This document shows positions 1 to 9,111 of a stretch of DNA of 64,000 nucleotides, in pieces; position 1 is the first letter of the stretch; each line of letters begins with the position of its first letter. The stretch is from the NCBI RefSeq assembly GCF_008843145.1, contig NZ_CP030265.1:2528001-2592000 (forward strand). Direction: 5' to 3'. The translations under genes and the position numbers were made by a program. The notes under the pieces were generated by a model. It had not been told where the DNA came from. It ran no database searches and was given only the letters and a program-made list of their open reading frames with translations. Origin of the DNA: Skermanella pratensis. Lineage in GTDB: Bacteria > Pseudomonadota > Alphaproteobacteria > Azospirillales > Azospirillaceae.

Positions 1-520
1 CATGGTTCAGGTAGCAGAAGCCGCCCGCCATGTCGCGGCCGGCATGGTGCCCCGGCGGACGGCAGAGCGCGTAGGCCACCGCCTCCTCGCCCGAGGCGAC
101 CGTTCTTGCCGCAGCCACGGCGCAATCGGAGGCCGCCTTGGTGGCCGCCCAGGTTCCCTCGGCGATCGGGCAGGCCGTGTCGCTCATGTGGAAGCCCGCC
201 TGGCCGACCACGCTGGACGGGTAGGAGAGCATGTCCGGCCCGCGATGGACGTTGGGAATGACCGCCGGCGAGGCGTCGGGCAGGGCCGTCCAGCGGGCGT
301 GGGCGGTTTCGAGGAAGGCCAGGTACTCCGGCGAATGCACGGCGGCCCGGGGTGCCGCGCCCGCGTCCGGGGCCTGTTCCAGACGGTCGCCGCGCCGGCC
401 GAGGGCGTCGAGCACCGCCTGCACGCGCTCGGGCTTCTCGGGCACCGGTCTGGGCTGGCCGCGCACGAGGAACTGCGGCGGCCGGTGCAGCACGGTGTCG
501 GGATGGTGGAAGCAGAGCAT
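1..520 (-). CDS. HDAC-family deacetylase (acetylpolyamine amidohydrolase-like), N-terminal part
   Basis: The start codon is at 520 and the gene runs off the left edge, so about 173 N-terminal residues are visible. The protein opens MLCFHHPDTVLHRPP, continues with a PEKPERVQAVLDAL segment, and ends at the edge in GGHHxGRDMAGGFCYLNH-like sequence (RPPGHHAGRD, then GGFCYLNH). That is the active-site signature of the arginase-fold histone deacetylase/acetylpolyamine amidohydrolase family: Zn-dependent hydrolases that release acetate from N-acetylated amines. It starts 12 bases after the stop of the M20 hydrolase gene and is the last visible gene of the operon. With an ABC importer and a carbamoylase-type hydrolase upstream, a role in deacetylating an imported amide or polyamine is reasonable, but the substrate is inference. 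Confidence 0.85.
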   Translation of the reverse strand, partial: MLCFHHPDTVLHRPPQFLVRGQPRPVPEKPERVQAVLDALGRRGDRLEQAPDAGAAPRAAVHSPEYLAFLETAHARWTALPDASPAVIPNVHRGPDMLSYPSSVVGQAGFHMSDTACPIAEGTWAATKAASDCAVAAARTVASGEEAVAYALCRPPGHHAGRDMAGGFCYLNH

Positions 521-532
521 CGGAATTCTCCG

Positions 533-1825
533 TTATCGTGACGGCCGGCCGGCGACGGCGGCGTTGATGGCGGTGGCGGCGACGGCCTCGAACAGGACCG
601 CGCAGCCGCGTTCGGCGTCCTCAGGGCTGATGTTCTCCGCCTCGTTGTGACTGATGCCATCCTCGCAGGGGACGAAGATCATGGCCGCCGGGCAGACGTC
701 GGCGACGTAAACCGCATCATGGCCGGCGCCCGACACGATGTCGCGCCACCGGTAACCGAGCCGGGAGGCCGCATCCCGCACCCGCCCGACCAGTTCCGGG
801 GCGAAGGGGGTGGAAGGGAATCTCCAGAACTCCCGGACCTCGACGCCGAGGCCGAGCCCCTCGCAGACGGTGGCGGCCTCCTCGCGGAACCGGGCGTCCA
901 GGCCGGCAAGGATGCCATCGTCGGGGTGCCGCAGGTCGACGGTCAGGAAGGCCCGGCCGGGGATCACGTTTCGGGAATGGGGCTGCACGTCGAGGATGCC
1001 GACGGTGGCGCAGGCCTCGTCTCCGCTTTCCAGGCCGATCCGGCGGACCAGGCCGACGATCTCCGCGGCGCCCACCAGCGCGTCCTTGCGCAGGCGCATG
1101 GGCGTCGGGCCGGCATGGGCCTCCCGCCCGGTGACGGTGACCTCGTACCAGCGCTGACCTTGGGCGCCGGTCACGACGCCGATCTCCATCCCCTCATGCT
1201 CCAGGACCGGGCCCTGCTCGATGTGCAGTTCGAAATAGGCCGCCATGGAATTGGCGCGATGGTCGGCGGGAGCCGTGCCGCGCCAGCCCAGGCGCTCCAG
1301 CTCGTCGCCCAGCCGGGCGCCGTCCTGCGCGATCTTGTCCAGGATCTCCGCCTCGCCGAAGACGCCGGCCCATACGCCGGACCCCATCATCGGCGGCGAG
1401 AAGCGGGCGCCCTCCTCGTTCATCCAGACCGCGACCTCGACCGGATGGTCGGTCCTTATGCCGCGGCCGTTCAGGCTGTTCAGCACCTCCAGGCCAGCCA
1501 ACACGCCGAGGACGCCGTCGAAGCGCCCGCCGGTCGGCTGGGTGTCGAGATGGCTGCCCATCACCACAGGCGGCAGGCCTTGGATGCGGCCCGGCCGCCG
1601 GACGAACAGGTTGCCGATCGCGTCGGTGACGGCCGTGCAGCCCGCGCTCTCGGCCCAGGAGCGGAACAGCTCGCGCCCGGCCCCGTCCTCGTCGGTGAGC
1701 GTCAGCCGGCGGCTGCCGCCCTTGGGGGTGGCGCCCACGGCGGCCATCTCCATCAGCATGCCCCACAGGCGCTCGCCATCGATGGGGCAGGGGCCAGGGC
1801 GTGGTGTGGGGGATCGGTCCGACAT
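533..1825 (-). CDS. M20-family Zn amidohydrolase (N-carbamoyl-amino-acid hydrolase / allantoate amidohydrolase type)
   Basis: 430 residues, the usual length for the hydantoinase/carbamoylase branch of peptidase family M20. Metal-site motifs are in order: GSHLDTQPTGGRFDG near residues 90-104, WMNEEGARF near 134-142, ELHIEQGPVLE near 205, and a C-terminal DGISHNEAE motif. The family cleaves N-carbamoyl or ureido groups from amino-acid-like substrates and uses two divalent metal ions. The start MSDRSPTP is chosen because GAGGGAAAC lies just before it. The gene sits 14 bases after the ketopantoate-reductase-like gene and 12 bases before the deacetylase gene, so it is part of the same operon. Whether the substrate is a carbamoyl amino acid, an allantoate-like compound or another amide cannot be told from sequence. 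Confidence 0.88.
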   Translation of the reverse strand: MSDRSPTPRPGPCPIDGERLWGMLMEMAAVGATPKGGSRRLTLTDEDGAGRELFRSWAESAGCTAVTDAIGNLFVRRPGRIQGLPPVVMGSHLDTQPTGGRFDGVLGVLAGLEVLNSLNGRGIRTDHPVEVAVWMNEEGARFSPPMMGSGVWAGVFGEAEILDKIAQDGARLGDELERLGWRGTAPADHRANSMAAYFELHIEQGPVLEHEGMEIGVVTGAQGQRWYEVTVTGREAHAGPTPMRLRKDALVGAAEIVGLVRRIGLESGDEACATVGILDVQPHSRNVIPGRAFLTVDLRHPDDGILAGLDARFREEAATVCEGLGLGVEVREFWRFPSTPFAPELVGRVRDAASRLGYRWRDIVSGAGHDAVYVADVCPAAMIFVPCEDGISHNEAENISPEDAERGCAVLFEAVAATAINAAVAGRPSR

Positions 1826-1839
1826 GATGTTTCCCTCGC

Positions 1840-2838
1840 TCAGGCCGCCATGCCGGCGGGACCGTTGCCCCGCTGCCGGGCTCGCATATCCACCAGTGCC
1901 GCGACCGTCTCCACGGTCGGCGTCGGCACCCCGACCAGCGTTCCAAGTTCGGCGACGGCGCGGACGATCGCCTCGATCTCCAACCGCCGGCCGGCTTCCA
2001 TGTCCTGCAGCATGCTGGTCCTGAAGTCGCCGACCGCGGCGGCCGCCGCGATGCGCGCCTCGATGTCGGCGGTGAACCGTACGCCCAGGCGTTCCGCCAC
2101 GGCGCGGGCCTCCTCCATCAGCGTCCTGGCCACCGTGCGGGTCCCGGGATCGACGCACAGCGCCCCCATGGTGGCGCCGGTCAGGGCGCTCAACGGGTTG
2201 AAGGCGAGGTTGCCCCACAGCTTGGTCCAGATGTCGGAGCGGATGTCGAGGCTGCCGCGCGCCTGGAAGCCGGCGAGGCTGAACAGCTCGACGACCCCTT
2301 CCACCGCCGCCGTCCTGCGGCCGAGCGGGTCGCCGAAGATGAAGCGCTGGTCGTTCACATGGCCGATGCGGCCGGGGTCCCCGCCCTCGACCGAGACCCA
2401 GGTGACGGATCCGACCAGCCGGTCCGCCGGGATGGACCGCCAAAGGGTGCCGTCCGGGTCCACGGATCTCAGCCGGTACGAGCCCAGCGGCTCCGGCTGG
2501 CCGAGCGGGTACCACCAGGGGATGCCGTTGACCATGGGCACCACGACGGTCTCCGGCCCGGCGAGGCTGGCCAGCGTGTCGAGCACGCCGCCCAGCGCAT
2601 GGGCCTTCACGCACAGGAAAACCGCGTCCTGCCGCCCGGCCGACAGGGCGTCGTCGGTCACCCGGACCGGCACGCGGGAGACGCGCCCCAGCGGCGTCGC
2701 CAGGGTGATCCCGTTCCGGCCGATCGCCTCGGCGGTCCTGGGGCGGGCGACCAGGATCACCTCGGCCGGCGTCGTGGTCAGGCGGGCGGCCAGCAGGCAG
2801 CCGACGGCGCCCGCCCCGACGACGGCGATCTTCCTCAT
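1840..2838 (-). CDS. Ketopantoate reductase (ApbA/PanE) family oxidoreductase
   Basis: 332 residues. The N-terminal Rossmann motif is VVGAGAVGCLLAARL (residues 5-19). A KAHALGG segment near 95 and a C-terminal helical domain containing KLWGNLAFNPLSALTGAT near 205-225 are typical of the PanE family, which reduces ketopantoate or related 2-oxo acids with NADPH. The start overlaps the stop of the ABC ATPase gene by four bases (ATGA), so the two are translationally coupled. Its place in a transport-catabolism operon argues that it acts on an intermediate of the imported compound rather than in pantothenate synthesis; many PanE-fold proteins in such operons have no assigned substrate. Confidence 0.85.
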   Translation of the reverse strand: MRKIAVVGAGAVGCLLAARLTTTPAEVILVARPRTAEAIGRNGITLATPLGRVSRVPVRVTDDALSAGRQDAVFLCVKAHALGGVLDTLASLAGPETVVVPMVNGIPWWYPLGQPEPLGSYRLRSVDPDGTLWRSIPADRLVGSVTWVSVEGGDPGRIGHVNDQRFIFGDPLGRRTAAVEGVVELFSLAGFQARGSLDIRSDIWTKLWGNLAFNPLSALTGATMGALCVDPGTRTVARTLMEEARAVAERLGVRFTADIEARIAAAAAVGDFRTSMLQDMEAGRRLEIEAIVRAVAELGTLVGVPTPTVETVAALVDMRARQRGNGPAGMAA

Positions 2839-4529
2839 GCCAACGCTCCCCGGCCGACGGTGCCGGAAGTTCCGTGCCGGTGCCGGAGGCTCTCCGGGAT
2901 CTCCCACGCCTTGCCCGGGATCGCGTCGAGCAGGGTCCGGGTATAGGGATGCTGCGGGTTCTGGAAGACCTCCCGCGCGGTGTTCAGCTCGACCACCCGG
3001 CCCCGCTGCATGACCGCGATCGTGTCGCAGACCTGGGCGGCGATCCGCAGGTCGTGGGTGATGAACAGCATCGCCAGCCCCAGCCGGTGGCGGATCTCGT
3101 CGAGCAGGTCGAGCACCTGCCTCTGCACCGACACGTCGAGGGCCGACACCGGCTCGTCCGCGATGATCAGCTTGGGCTCCAGCGCCAGCGCGCGGGCGAT
3201 GGAGATGCGCTGGCGCTGCCCGCCGGAGAACTCGTGCGGATATCGGTCCGCGGCACTCTCCGGCAATCCCACCAGCCGAAGCAGTTCGCGCGCCCTCGCC
3301 GCCGCCTTGGCCTTCGGTTCCCCGAACGCCACCGGCCCCTGGGCGATGATGTCCGCCACCTTGTGCCGCGGGTTGAGCGAGGCGTAGGGGTCCTGGAAGA
3401 TCATCTGGATGTCCTTGCGGACCGGCCGGAACTGCTTCCGGCTCAGCCCCGCCAAGTCTTGGCCCTGGAACAGGATGCGCCCGCCGTCGGCCTTGTGCAG
3501 GCCGACGATGCAGCGGCCCAGCGTCGATTTGCCGGAGCCGCTCTCGCCGACCACGCCGAGCGTCTCGCCGGGATGGATGGTGAGGCTGATGTCGTCGCCG
3601 GCCACCAGTGCCCGGCCCTTGCGGAACAGGCCGCCGCCGATATGGAAGACCTTCCGCACCTTTTCCGCCGTCAGCAAAGCGTCTCCCCGCTTGGTGAAGT
3701 CGGCGCGGTGCTCGATGTAGTGCGGAACGGCGGCGATCAGCTCGCAGGTGTAGGGGTGCCGGGGGCGGTTCAGCACCTGTTCGGCCGGCCCGACCTCGAC
3801 GCACTTGCCATGCTGCATGACCGCGACCGTGGTCGCGATCTCGGCCACGACGCCGAAATCGTGGGTAATGAACATGACGCCCATCCGGCGCTCGGCCTGG
3901 ACCTTGCGGATCAGGTCGAGGATCTGCTGCTGGGTCGTCACGTCGAGCGCTGTCGTGGGTTCGTCCGCGATCAGCAGGTCGGGTTCCAGCGCCAGAGCCA
4001 TGGCGATCATGACCCGCTGGCGCTGACCGCCGGACAGGCGGAACGGATAGCTGCGCCGCAGCCGTTCCGGGTCGGGCAGGCCGACATCCTCCAGCAGTTC
4101 GAGGACGCGGGCGCGCCGGGCCGCCCTGTCCATGGTGGAGTGCGCCTTCAGGCTTTCCTCGATCTGGTCGCCGACGGTCATCAGCGGATTGAGCGCCGTC
4201 ATGGGCTCCTGGAAGATCATCGCGATGCGGCCGCCGCGCAGCGACCGCTGCTCGGCGTCGCTCATGGTCAGGATGTCGCGACCAAGATAGGCCGCCTGAC
4301 CGCCCGCGACCCTGACATGCGGCCTGGGCAGCAGGCCCATGATGGCGTGGGCCGTCATCGACTTGCCGGAACCGGACTCGCCGACCACGCACAGGATCTC
4401 GTTCTTGCGGATCTGGAGGCTGACATTCTCGACCGCGTGGGGCCGCTCCGCCCCCTGGGGGAGGGCGACGGTCAGGTCGCGGACGTCGAGCAGGACGTCG
4501 TCGGCTGTTTCGCCAGGCGCCATGGTCAT
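2835..4529 (-). CDS. Dipeptide/opine-type ABC importer, dual ATP-binding protein (DppD-DppF fusion type)
   Basis: 564 residues holding two complete ABC ATPase domains in tandem, like E. coli GsiA. Each half has a Walker A GESGSGKS (first near residue 45, second in the C-terminal half), a signature LSGGQRQR or FSGGQRQR, and a Walker B ending in ADEPTTALD or ADEPVSALD. Each half ends in the oligopeptide-transporter tail with HPYT ([11 protein letters not shown] and [10 protein letters not shown]). The start at 4529 (MTMAPGET) overlaps the stop of the upstream permease by four bases. The protein powers import through the two permeases encoded just upstream, on the cytoplasmic face of the inner membrane. 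Confidence 0.93.
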   Translation of the reverse strand: MTMAPGETADDVLLDVRDLTVALPQGAERPHAVENVSLQIRKNEILCVVGESGSGKSMTAHAIMGLLPRPHVRVAGGQAAYLGRDILTMSDAEQRSLRGGRIAMIFQEPMTALNPLMTVGDQIEESLKAHSTMDRAARRARVLELLEDVGLPDPERLRRSYPFRLSGGQRQRVMIAMALALEPDLLIADEPTTALDVTTQQQILDLIRKVQAERRMGVMFITHDFGVVAEIATTVAVMQHGKCVEVGPAEQVLNRPRHPYTCELIAAVPHYIEHRADFTKRGDALLTAEKVRKVFHIGGGLFRKGRALVAGDDISLTIHPGETLGVVGESGSGKSTLGRCIVGLHKADGGRILFQGQDLAGLSRKQFRPVRKDIQMIFQDPYASLNPRHKVADIIAQGPVAFGEPKAKAAARARELLRLVGLPESAADRYPHEFSGGQRQRISIARALALEPKLIIADEPVSALDVSVQRQVLDLLDEIRHRLGLAMLFITHDLRIAAQVCDTIAVMQRGRVVELNTAREVFQNPQHPYTRTLLDAIPGKAWEIPESLRHRHGTSGTVGRGALA

Positions 4530-5368
4530 GCCCTCCCCTTGCGGGCCAGTTTCGGGTTGAGGGCGTCGTTCAGCCCCTCGCCGACGAGGTTCAGCGCCAG
4601 AACGGTCAGCAGGATGGCGATGCCGGGGAAGAAGCTCATCCACCACGCCTGCCGGATCACGGTCCGGGCGGCGCCGATCATATAGCCCCAGCTCATGACG
4701 TTGGGGTCGCCCAGGCCCAGGAAGCTCAGCGAGCTTTCCAGCAGGATCGCCGTCGCCACCGTCAGGGAGGCCGCGACGATGATCGGCGACAGGCTGTTGG
4801 GCAGGATCTGGCGCAGGATGATGGTGCCGGTGCCCTGGCCGGTGGTGACGGCCGCCTGCACGAACTCGCGCGAGCGCAGCGCCATGAACTCGCCCCGCGC
4901 CAAGCGGGCCAGCGGCGGCCAGCTCACGATGGCGATCGCGATGGTGATGTTGGTGATGTTGGGCGTGAAGATCGCGACCAGGACCACCGCCAGCACGAAG
5001 TTGGGAATGGTCTGGAACAGCTCCGTGAAGCGCATGATCGCGTCGTCGATGGCGCCACCGTGATAGCCGGCGGTGGCGCCCAGCGTGACGCCGATCAGCA
5101 GCGCCACCGCCGTGGAGGCGATGCCGATCAGCAGCGACACCCGCGCGCCGTGGACGATGCCCGATGCGATGTCGCGTCCCAGCGTGTCCGAGCCGAGCAG
5201 CGCGTCCTCCGACAGGGGCGGCTGGAACGGGATCGCGACCATGTCCCACGGGCTGTCCGGATAGAGCAGGTTGGCGAACATGGCGCACAGCACGACCAGC
5301 GCCAGGATCGCCAGGCCGACGACGGCGCCGCGGTTCCGCGCGAAGGCCTTCCAGAAGTCACGGCTCAT
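4526..5368 (-). CDS. Dipeptide/opine-type ABC importer permease (DppC-like)
   Basis: 280 residues, the normal DppC length. One N-terminal membrane segment (VVGLAILALVVLCAMFANLL) is followed by a periplasmic stretch with LLGSDTLGRDIASGIVHGAR, the hallmark of DppC/OppC permeases. The BPD_transp_1 domain follows with five or so membrane segments and a SFLGLGDPNVMSWG coupling region near residue 215. It begins one base after the stop of the partner permease and overlaps the ATPase gene by four bases. Together with DppB it forms the membrane channel. Confidence 0.93.
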   Translation of the reverse strand: MSRDFWKAFARNRGAVVGLAILALVVLCAMFANLLYPDSPWDMVAIPFQPPLSEDALLGSDTLGRDIASGIVHGARVSLLIGIASTAVALLIGVTLGATAGYHGGAIDDAIMRFTELFQTIPNFVLAVVLVAIFTPNITNITIAIAIVSWPPLARLARGEFMALRSREFVQAAVTTGQGTGTIILRQILPNSLSPIIVAASLTVATAILLESSLSFLGLGDPNVMSWGYMIGAARTVIRQAWWMSFFPGIAILLTVLALNLVGEGLNDALNPKLARKGRA

Positions 5369-5369
5369 G

Positions 5370-6347
5370 TCAGGCCACCTCGATGCGGGGATCGACGAGG
5401 GAATAGACCAGGTCGGTAATGATGTTGAAGGCGATCACCATCACCGAGGTCACGAAGAAGATGCCGAGCAGGACCTGGTAGTCCCGCTGCAGGACGGCGT
5501 CGAAGGCCAGACGGCCGATGCCGGGCCAGGCGAACACCGTCTCCACCAGGATCGAGCCGCCGACCAGCTGGCCGGCCTGGATGCCGGCGAAGGTGATGAC
5601 CGGCAGGATGGCGTTCCGCAGCACGTGCCTGAAGACGATGCGCGTCTCTGTCAGTCCCTTGGCGCGGGCGGTCTTGACGAAATCCATGTCGCTCACTTCC
5701 AGGATCGAGGCGCGGGTCAGGCGGGCGTAGACCGCCATGTAGAACAGCCCCAGCGTCACGACCGGCAGGATCAGGTGCGTCGCGATATCGGTGACGCGGT
5801 CCCACCCCTGGTAGCCGCCGCCGACGGTCTCGTAACCGAAGGCGGGCAGCCAGCCGAGCTGGACCGAGAACAGCAGGATCAGCATCAGGCCGACCCAGAA
5901 GATCGGCGTCGCGTAGCTGAGCAGCGCCAGCACGGTTATGGCCGTGTCCGACCAGCGGCCGACATTCATCGCCGCCAGGGTGCCGAGCAGGATGCCGGCG
6001 GTCAGCGCCAGGATGAAGGCGCAGCCGGTCAGGATCAGCGTCGGCGGCAGCCGGTCGGCGATCAGGTCCCACACCGGGCGCTGCTGCCGGTAGGAGAAGC
6101 CGAGATCGCCGGTCGCCACGTCGGCCAGGTAGATTCCGAGCTGTTCGTACAGCGGCCGGTCCAGGCCGAACTGCTCGCGAAGCTGCTCGACATATTGCTG
6201 GTCGGCGGCCCCGGCCTCGCCGGCCATGACCATGGCCGGGTCGCCGGGAGCGGCGCGCACGAGCATGAAGTTGATCACCACGATGGCGAACAGGATGAAG
6301 ACGGACTTGATCAGCCGCCTTCCCAGGAACGATGCGATGGCGGCCAT
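5370..6347 (-). CDS. Dipeptide/opine-type ABC importer permease (DppB-like)
   Basis: 325 residues. The N-terminal membrane helix FILFAIVVINFMLVRAAPGDP, ending in the family-typical PGDP, is followed by a periplasmic loop containing LREQFGLDRPLYEQ and by the permease domain. That domain includes TARAKGLTETR, the EAA-type loop that docks on the ATPase. The gene lies 54 bases after the solute-binding protein gene and ends one base before the DppC-like start. It is the first of the two channel subunits of this importer. Confidence 0.93.
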   Translation of the reverse strand: MAAIASFLGRRLIKSVFILFAIVVINFMLVRAAPGDPAMVMAGEAGAADQQYVEQLREQFGLDRPLYEQLGIYLADVATGDLGFSYRQQRPVWDLIADRLPPTLILTGCAFILALTAGILLGTLAAMNVGRWSDTAITVLALLSYATPIFWVGLMLILLFSVQLGWLPAFGYETVGGGYQGWDRVTDIATHLILPVVTLGLFYMAVYARLTRASILEVSDMDFVKTARAKGLTETRIVFRHVLRNAILPVITFAGIQAGQLVGGSILVETVFAWPGIGRLAFDAVLQRDYQVLLGIFFVTSVMVIAFNIITDLVYSLVDPRIEVA

Positions 6348-6401
6348 TGCCGTTCAGCCCTTTCGCTGGGAGCCCTACTGGCTGCTATTGGCTGGGGGAC
6401 G

Positions 6402-8027
6402 TCACTTCTTCTCGACCCATGTGTCGGCGAAGTTGTCGGACGTGCCGATCGCAGTGGTCACCGCGTTGTGCACCCGCTTGTTGACGAAGGTCGGGAACTC
6501 CATCTCCAGCAGCCATATCACCGGCAAGTCCCCGACCAGGATCTTCTGGGCCTCGCCGAGCTGCGCGCCGCGCTGCTTGGGATCGTTCTCCACCGCCGCC
6601 TTGGCGAACAGCTCGTCGACCTTGGGATTGGAATAGCCCATGGTGTTGGAGAACATCACACCCTTGCGGACATTGTCGGAGATGTAGGTCCGCGCCACTC
6701 CCAGCGACGGGTCGCCGTACTGGTAGACGAAGTTGTTGGTCGTCTGATAATCCCAGTTGGACACCTTCTGTACCCAGCCGGCCACGTCGGTGCTCTCCAG
6801 GTTCACCTTGACGCCGATTTTGCCCCAGGACTGCTTGATGTACTCGCCCAGGCGCGCCCAGGTCTCGCCGTAGGGCATGGGGGTCAGGGTGATCTCGGCC
6901 CGCACGCCGCTGCCGTTGGGCTCCAGGCCCATCTCGTCAAGCAGTTCCTCGGCCTTGTCGGTGTCGTACTCGTATCCGGGGACGTCCGGTTCATGGAACG
7001 GGGTGACCGAATTGACCGGGCCTGTCGCGACGCGCCCCAGGCCGAACCAGATCCGGTCGCGGATGAATTCGCGGTTCAGCCCGTGGGCCAGGGCCTGCCG
7101 GAAGCGCTTGTCGTCCAGCGGAGCCGTGCGGGTGTTGATCTCGATCCAGGACAGCGGGGCGACGAATTCGTAGCCCTTGGTGGTCATGGTGAGATGCGGC
7201 AACTCCTTCAGGCGCGGCACGTCGAACGGCTCGACGTCGTTGTACTGGCTGATGTCGACTTGGCCGCTCTCCAGAGCCAGGGCGCGGCTGGCGGCGTCGG
7301 GGATCACCCGGAAATAAATCCCGTCCAGATAAGGCTTGCCGTCGAGGTAATAGTCCCCGTTCCTGACCAGGTGGATGTGGCTGCCCTTGACCCACTGCTC
7401 GAACTTGAACGGCCCGGTGCCGATCGGGGTCGAGTTCTTGGGGTTCTGCTTGTAGTCGGACCCTTCGTAGATGTGCGCCGGCATCATCGGGGCCGAGGAA
7501 ACCTCGAAGGCCTTCAAGAAGGCCGGGAAGGGCTGCTTCAGCTTGAACGTGACGGTATGGTCGTCGGGCGCCTCGACGCTCTCGACATGGCTGAAGTTGG
7601 CGCGGGCGCGGGGATGGACCTCTGGCAGGAACTTGGAGGTGGTGAACACCACATCCTTGGTCGTGAACGGCGCGCCGTCGTGCCACTTCGCGTTCTGGCG
7701 CAGCTTGAAGGTGTAGGTCAGGCCATCGGGCGAAACCTCCCAGCTTTCCGCCAGTCCCGGCATGGGGTTCAGGTCGTGGTCGTACCGCAGCAGGCCCTCA
7801 TAGATCTTGCCGGCGACCGTCTGGGTCGGGCCCTGCTGGTTGAGGCCGAGGACCAGGATCGGAGGTTCGGGCTGGACGATGACGTTGAGCGTCCCGCCCT
7901 TCTGCACCTGTTCCTGGGCGAGGGTCGGCCCCGCGGCGGTAGCGACGAGTGCCGCGGGAGCAAGGAGCGCCGCCGCGACGGCCCCCGAGGCAGTTAGTCG
8001 GCGCAAGTACGCCAGTCGGTTGCTCAT
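6402..8027 (-). CDS. ABC transporter periplasmic solute-binding protein, family 5 (DppA/OppA-like)
   Basis: 541 residues from the chosen start MSNRLAYLRR. It is preceded by GGAGAAGAAC, a much better ribosome site than that of the in-frame upstream ATG at 8051. A signal peptide ends near TAAGPTLAQEQ (cleavage after AQ region, residue about 37). The mature protein starts GGTLNVIVQPEPPIL, and YEGLLRYDHDLNPMPGLAESW is the family 5 signature for peptide, nickel and opine binding proteins. It captures the substrate in the periplasm and delivers it to the adjacent permeases. Ligand type cannot be fixed from sequence; the neighbouring carbamoylase-type hydrolase and deacetylase suggest an amide or modified amino acid. 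Confidence 0.92.
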   Translation of the reverse strand: MSNRLAYLRRLTASGAVAAALLAPAALVATAAGPTLAQEQVQKGGTLNVIVQPEPPILVLGLNQQGPTQTVAGKIYEGLLRYDHDLNPMPGLAESWEVSPDGLTYTFKLRQNAKWHDGAPFTTKDVVFTTSKFLPEVHPRARANFSHVESVEAPDDHTVTFKLKQPFPAFLKAFEVSSAPMMPAHIYEGSDYKQNPKNSTPIGTGPFKFEQWVKGSHIHLVRNGDYYLDGKPYLDGIYFRVIPDAASRALALESGQVDISQYNDVEPFDVPRLKELPHLTMTTKGYEFVAPLSWIEINTRTAPLDDKRFRQALAHGLNREFIRDRIWFGLGRVATGPVNSVTPFHEPDVPGYEYDTDKAEELLDEMGLEPNGSGVRAEITLTPMPYGETWARLGEYIKQSWGKIGVKVNLESTDVAGWVQKVSNWDYQTTNNFVYQYGDPSLGVARTYISDNVRKGVMFSNTMGYSNPKVDELFAKAAVENDPKQRGAQLGEAQKILVGDLPVIWLLEMEFPTFVNKRVHNAVTTAIGTSDNFADTWVEKK

Positions 8028-8105
8028 GTTCTTCTCCAATTCCCTGTTCATGATTTTTCTGCCGGAAGCTTCCTGCACCGGTCTTTTCAGTCGGCCCCGG
8101 CCGCG

Positions 8106-8858
8106 TCAGGCCCGATAGCCGTCGCCGCTCTGGCCGTCGACCCAGCGCAGCAGGGGCCCCCATTCGAGGACGCCGGCGCGGGGGTAGGCTTTCTCGTACT
8201 GCAGGGCGGTATGCTCGCAGACCTCCGGCGAGGGCGTCACCAGGCGCCGGCCGCCGGACAGCGCCGCGATCTGCGTGCGGCAGCTTTGCTCCAGGTAATA
8301 CATCAGCACCGCCGCCTCCGGCACGTCCCGGCCGACCGTCAGCAGGCCGTGGTTGCGCAGGATCATGGAATGGTGGTTCCCCAGATCGCGCGCCAGCCGC
8401 TCGCGCTCGGCGTGGTCCAGTGCGATGCCCTCGTAGTCGTGATAGGCGATGCGGTTGTACCAGCGGAGCGAGTGCTGGGTGATCGGCAGGAGTCCGTCCG
8501 CCTGCGCGCTGACCGCCATGCCGGCGTGGGTGTGCAGGTGGATCGCGCACCCGATGTCCGGCCTTGCCATGTGCAGCGCCGAGTGGATGGTGAAGCCGGC
8601 CGGATTGGCTTCACCCTCGCTATCCTCGGCCAGGTTTCCCTCGCTGTCCACCTTGATCAGGTTGGATGCGGTGACCTCGTGGAACATCAGGCCGTAAGGG
8701 TTGATCAGGAAACGGTCTTCCTGGTCGGGCACGCGGGCCGACATGTGGGTGTAGATCAGGTCGGTCATGCCGAGCAGGTGAAACAATCGATAGGCTGCCG
8801 CGAGATCGACGCGGGTCTTCCATTCCGCGGGCGACACCTTGTCCTGTCTCGAGGCCAT
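8106..8858 (-). CDS. Class II aldolase/adducin family protein
   Basis: 250 residues. The Zn-binding triad of the aldolase II fold is visible as AIHLHTHAGMAVSA (two His of HxHxH, near residues 105-118) and a third His in MILRNHGLLTVG (near 170). The motif THMSARVPDQEDRFLINP near residue 38 is the phosphate/carboxylate binding loop region. Members cleave or decarboxylate phosphorylated or free hydroxy-acids, and many adducin-type members have no known substrate. It is the first gene of the minus-strand operon and lies directly beside the LysR-type operator, so its transcription is probably controlled by the divergent regulator. There are 78 bases between it and the binding-protein gene. Confidence 0.87.
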   Translation of the reverse strand: MASRQDKVSPAEWKTRVDLAAAYRLFHLLGMTDLIYTHMSARVPDQEDRFLINPYGLMFHEVTASNLIKVDSEGNLAEDSEGEANPAGFTIHSALHMARPDIGCAIHLHTHAGMAVSAQADGLLPITQHSLRWYNRIAYHDYEGIALDHAERERLARDLGNHHSMILRNHGLLTVGRDVPEAAVLMYYLEQSCRTQIAALSGGRRLVTPSPEVCEHTALQYEKAYPRAGVLEWGPLLRWVDGQSGDGYRA

Positions 8859-8970
8859 GAAGAACTCCTGTGCGGTGGTCGGAAGGGCGGGGGCGACGGC
8901 TTCGGCGACGCGACCCGTCCATTACGAAGAGGAAAGGCGGCGGTGGGCAAATTGGGAATTCTCATTGCGG

Positions 8971-8989
8971 CCATAAATCTGGATTATGG
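8971..8989. promoter_or_regulatory. LysR-type regulator binding site (T-N11-A box in an inverted repeat)
   Basis: CCATAAATCTGGATTATGG has six-base perfect arms, CCATAA and TTATGG, around seven bases, and contains the T-N11-A core that defines LysR-type boxes. It sits in the 253-base divergent gap, 113 bases from the aldolase-like start and 123 bases from the LysR start. The region around it is less GC-rich than its flanks. The natural reading is the recognition site of the adjacent regulator, controlling both directions. Seen directly: the repeat. Inferred: binding. Confidence 0.65.
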
Positions 8990-9111
8990 GCCTGGAGTCG
9001 TTCCGGCACTGCCGAAGGGCGGACACCGGGCGGATGGGCCGCGATTCCGCCGTCATGACCCGGTCGCGTCCTTAGCCGCACTTATGGCCTGGGTGAGGAG
9101 ACCCGCATCGC

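Noticed and set aside
2..541. Long plus-strand open frame at the left edge
   Set aside because: It is the antisense of the HDAC-family gene. Its product is Arg/Gly/His-rich with no family pattern, while the minus strand gives GGFCYLNH and other true motifs.
5271..7997. Plus-strand open frame of about 900 codons under the ABC importer genes
   Set aside because: It runs antisense across three well-supported transporter genes and shows shadow-type composition.
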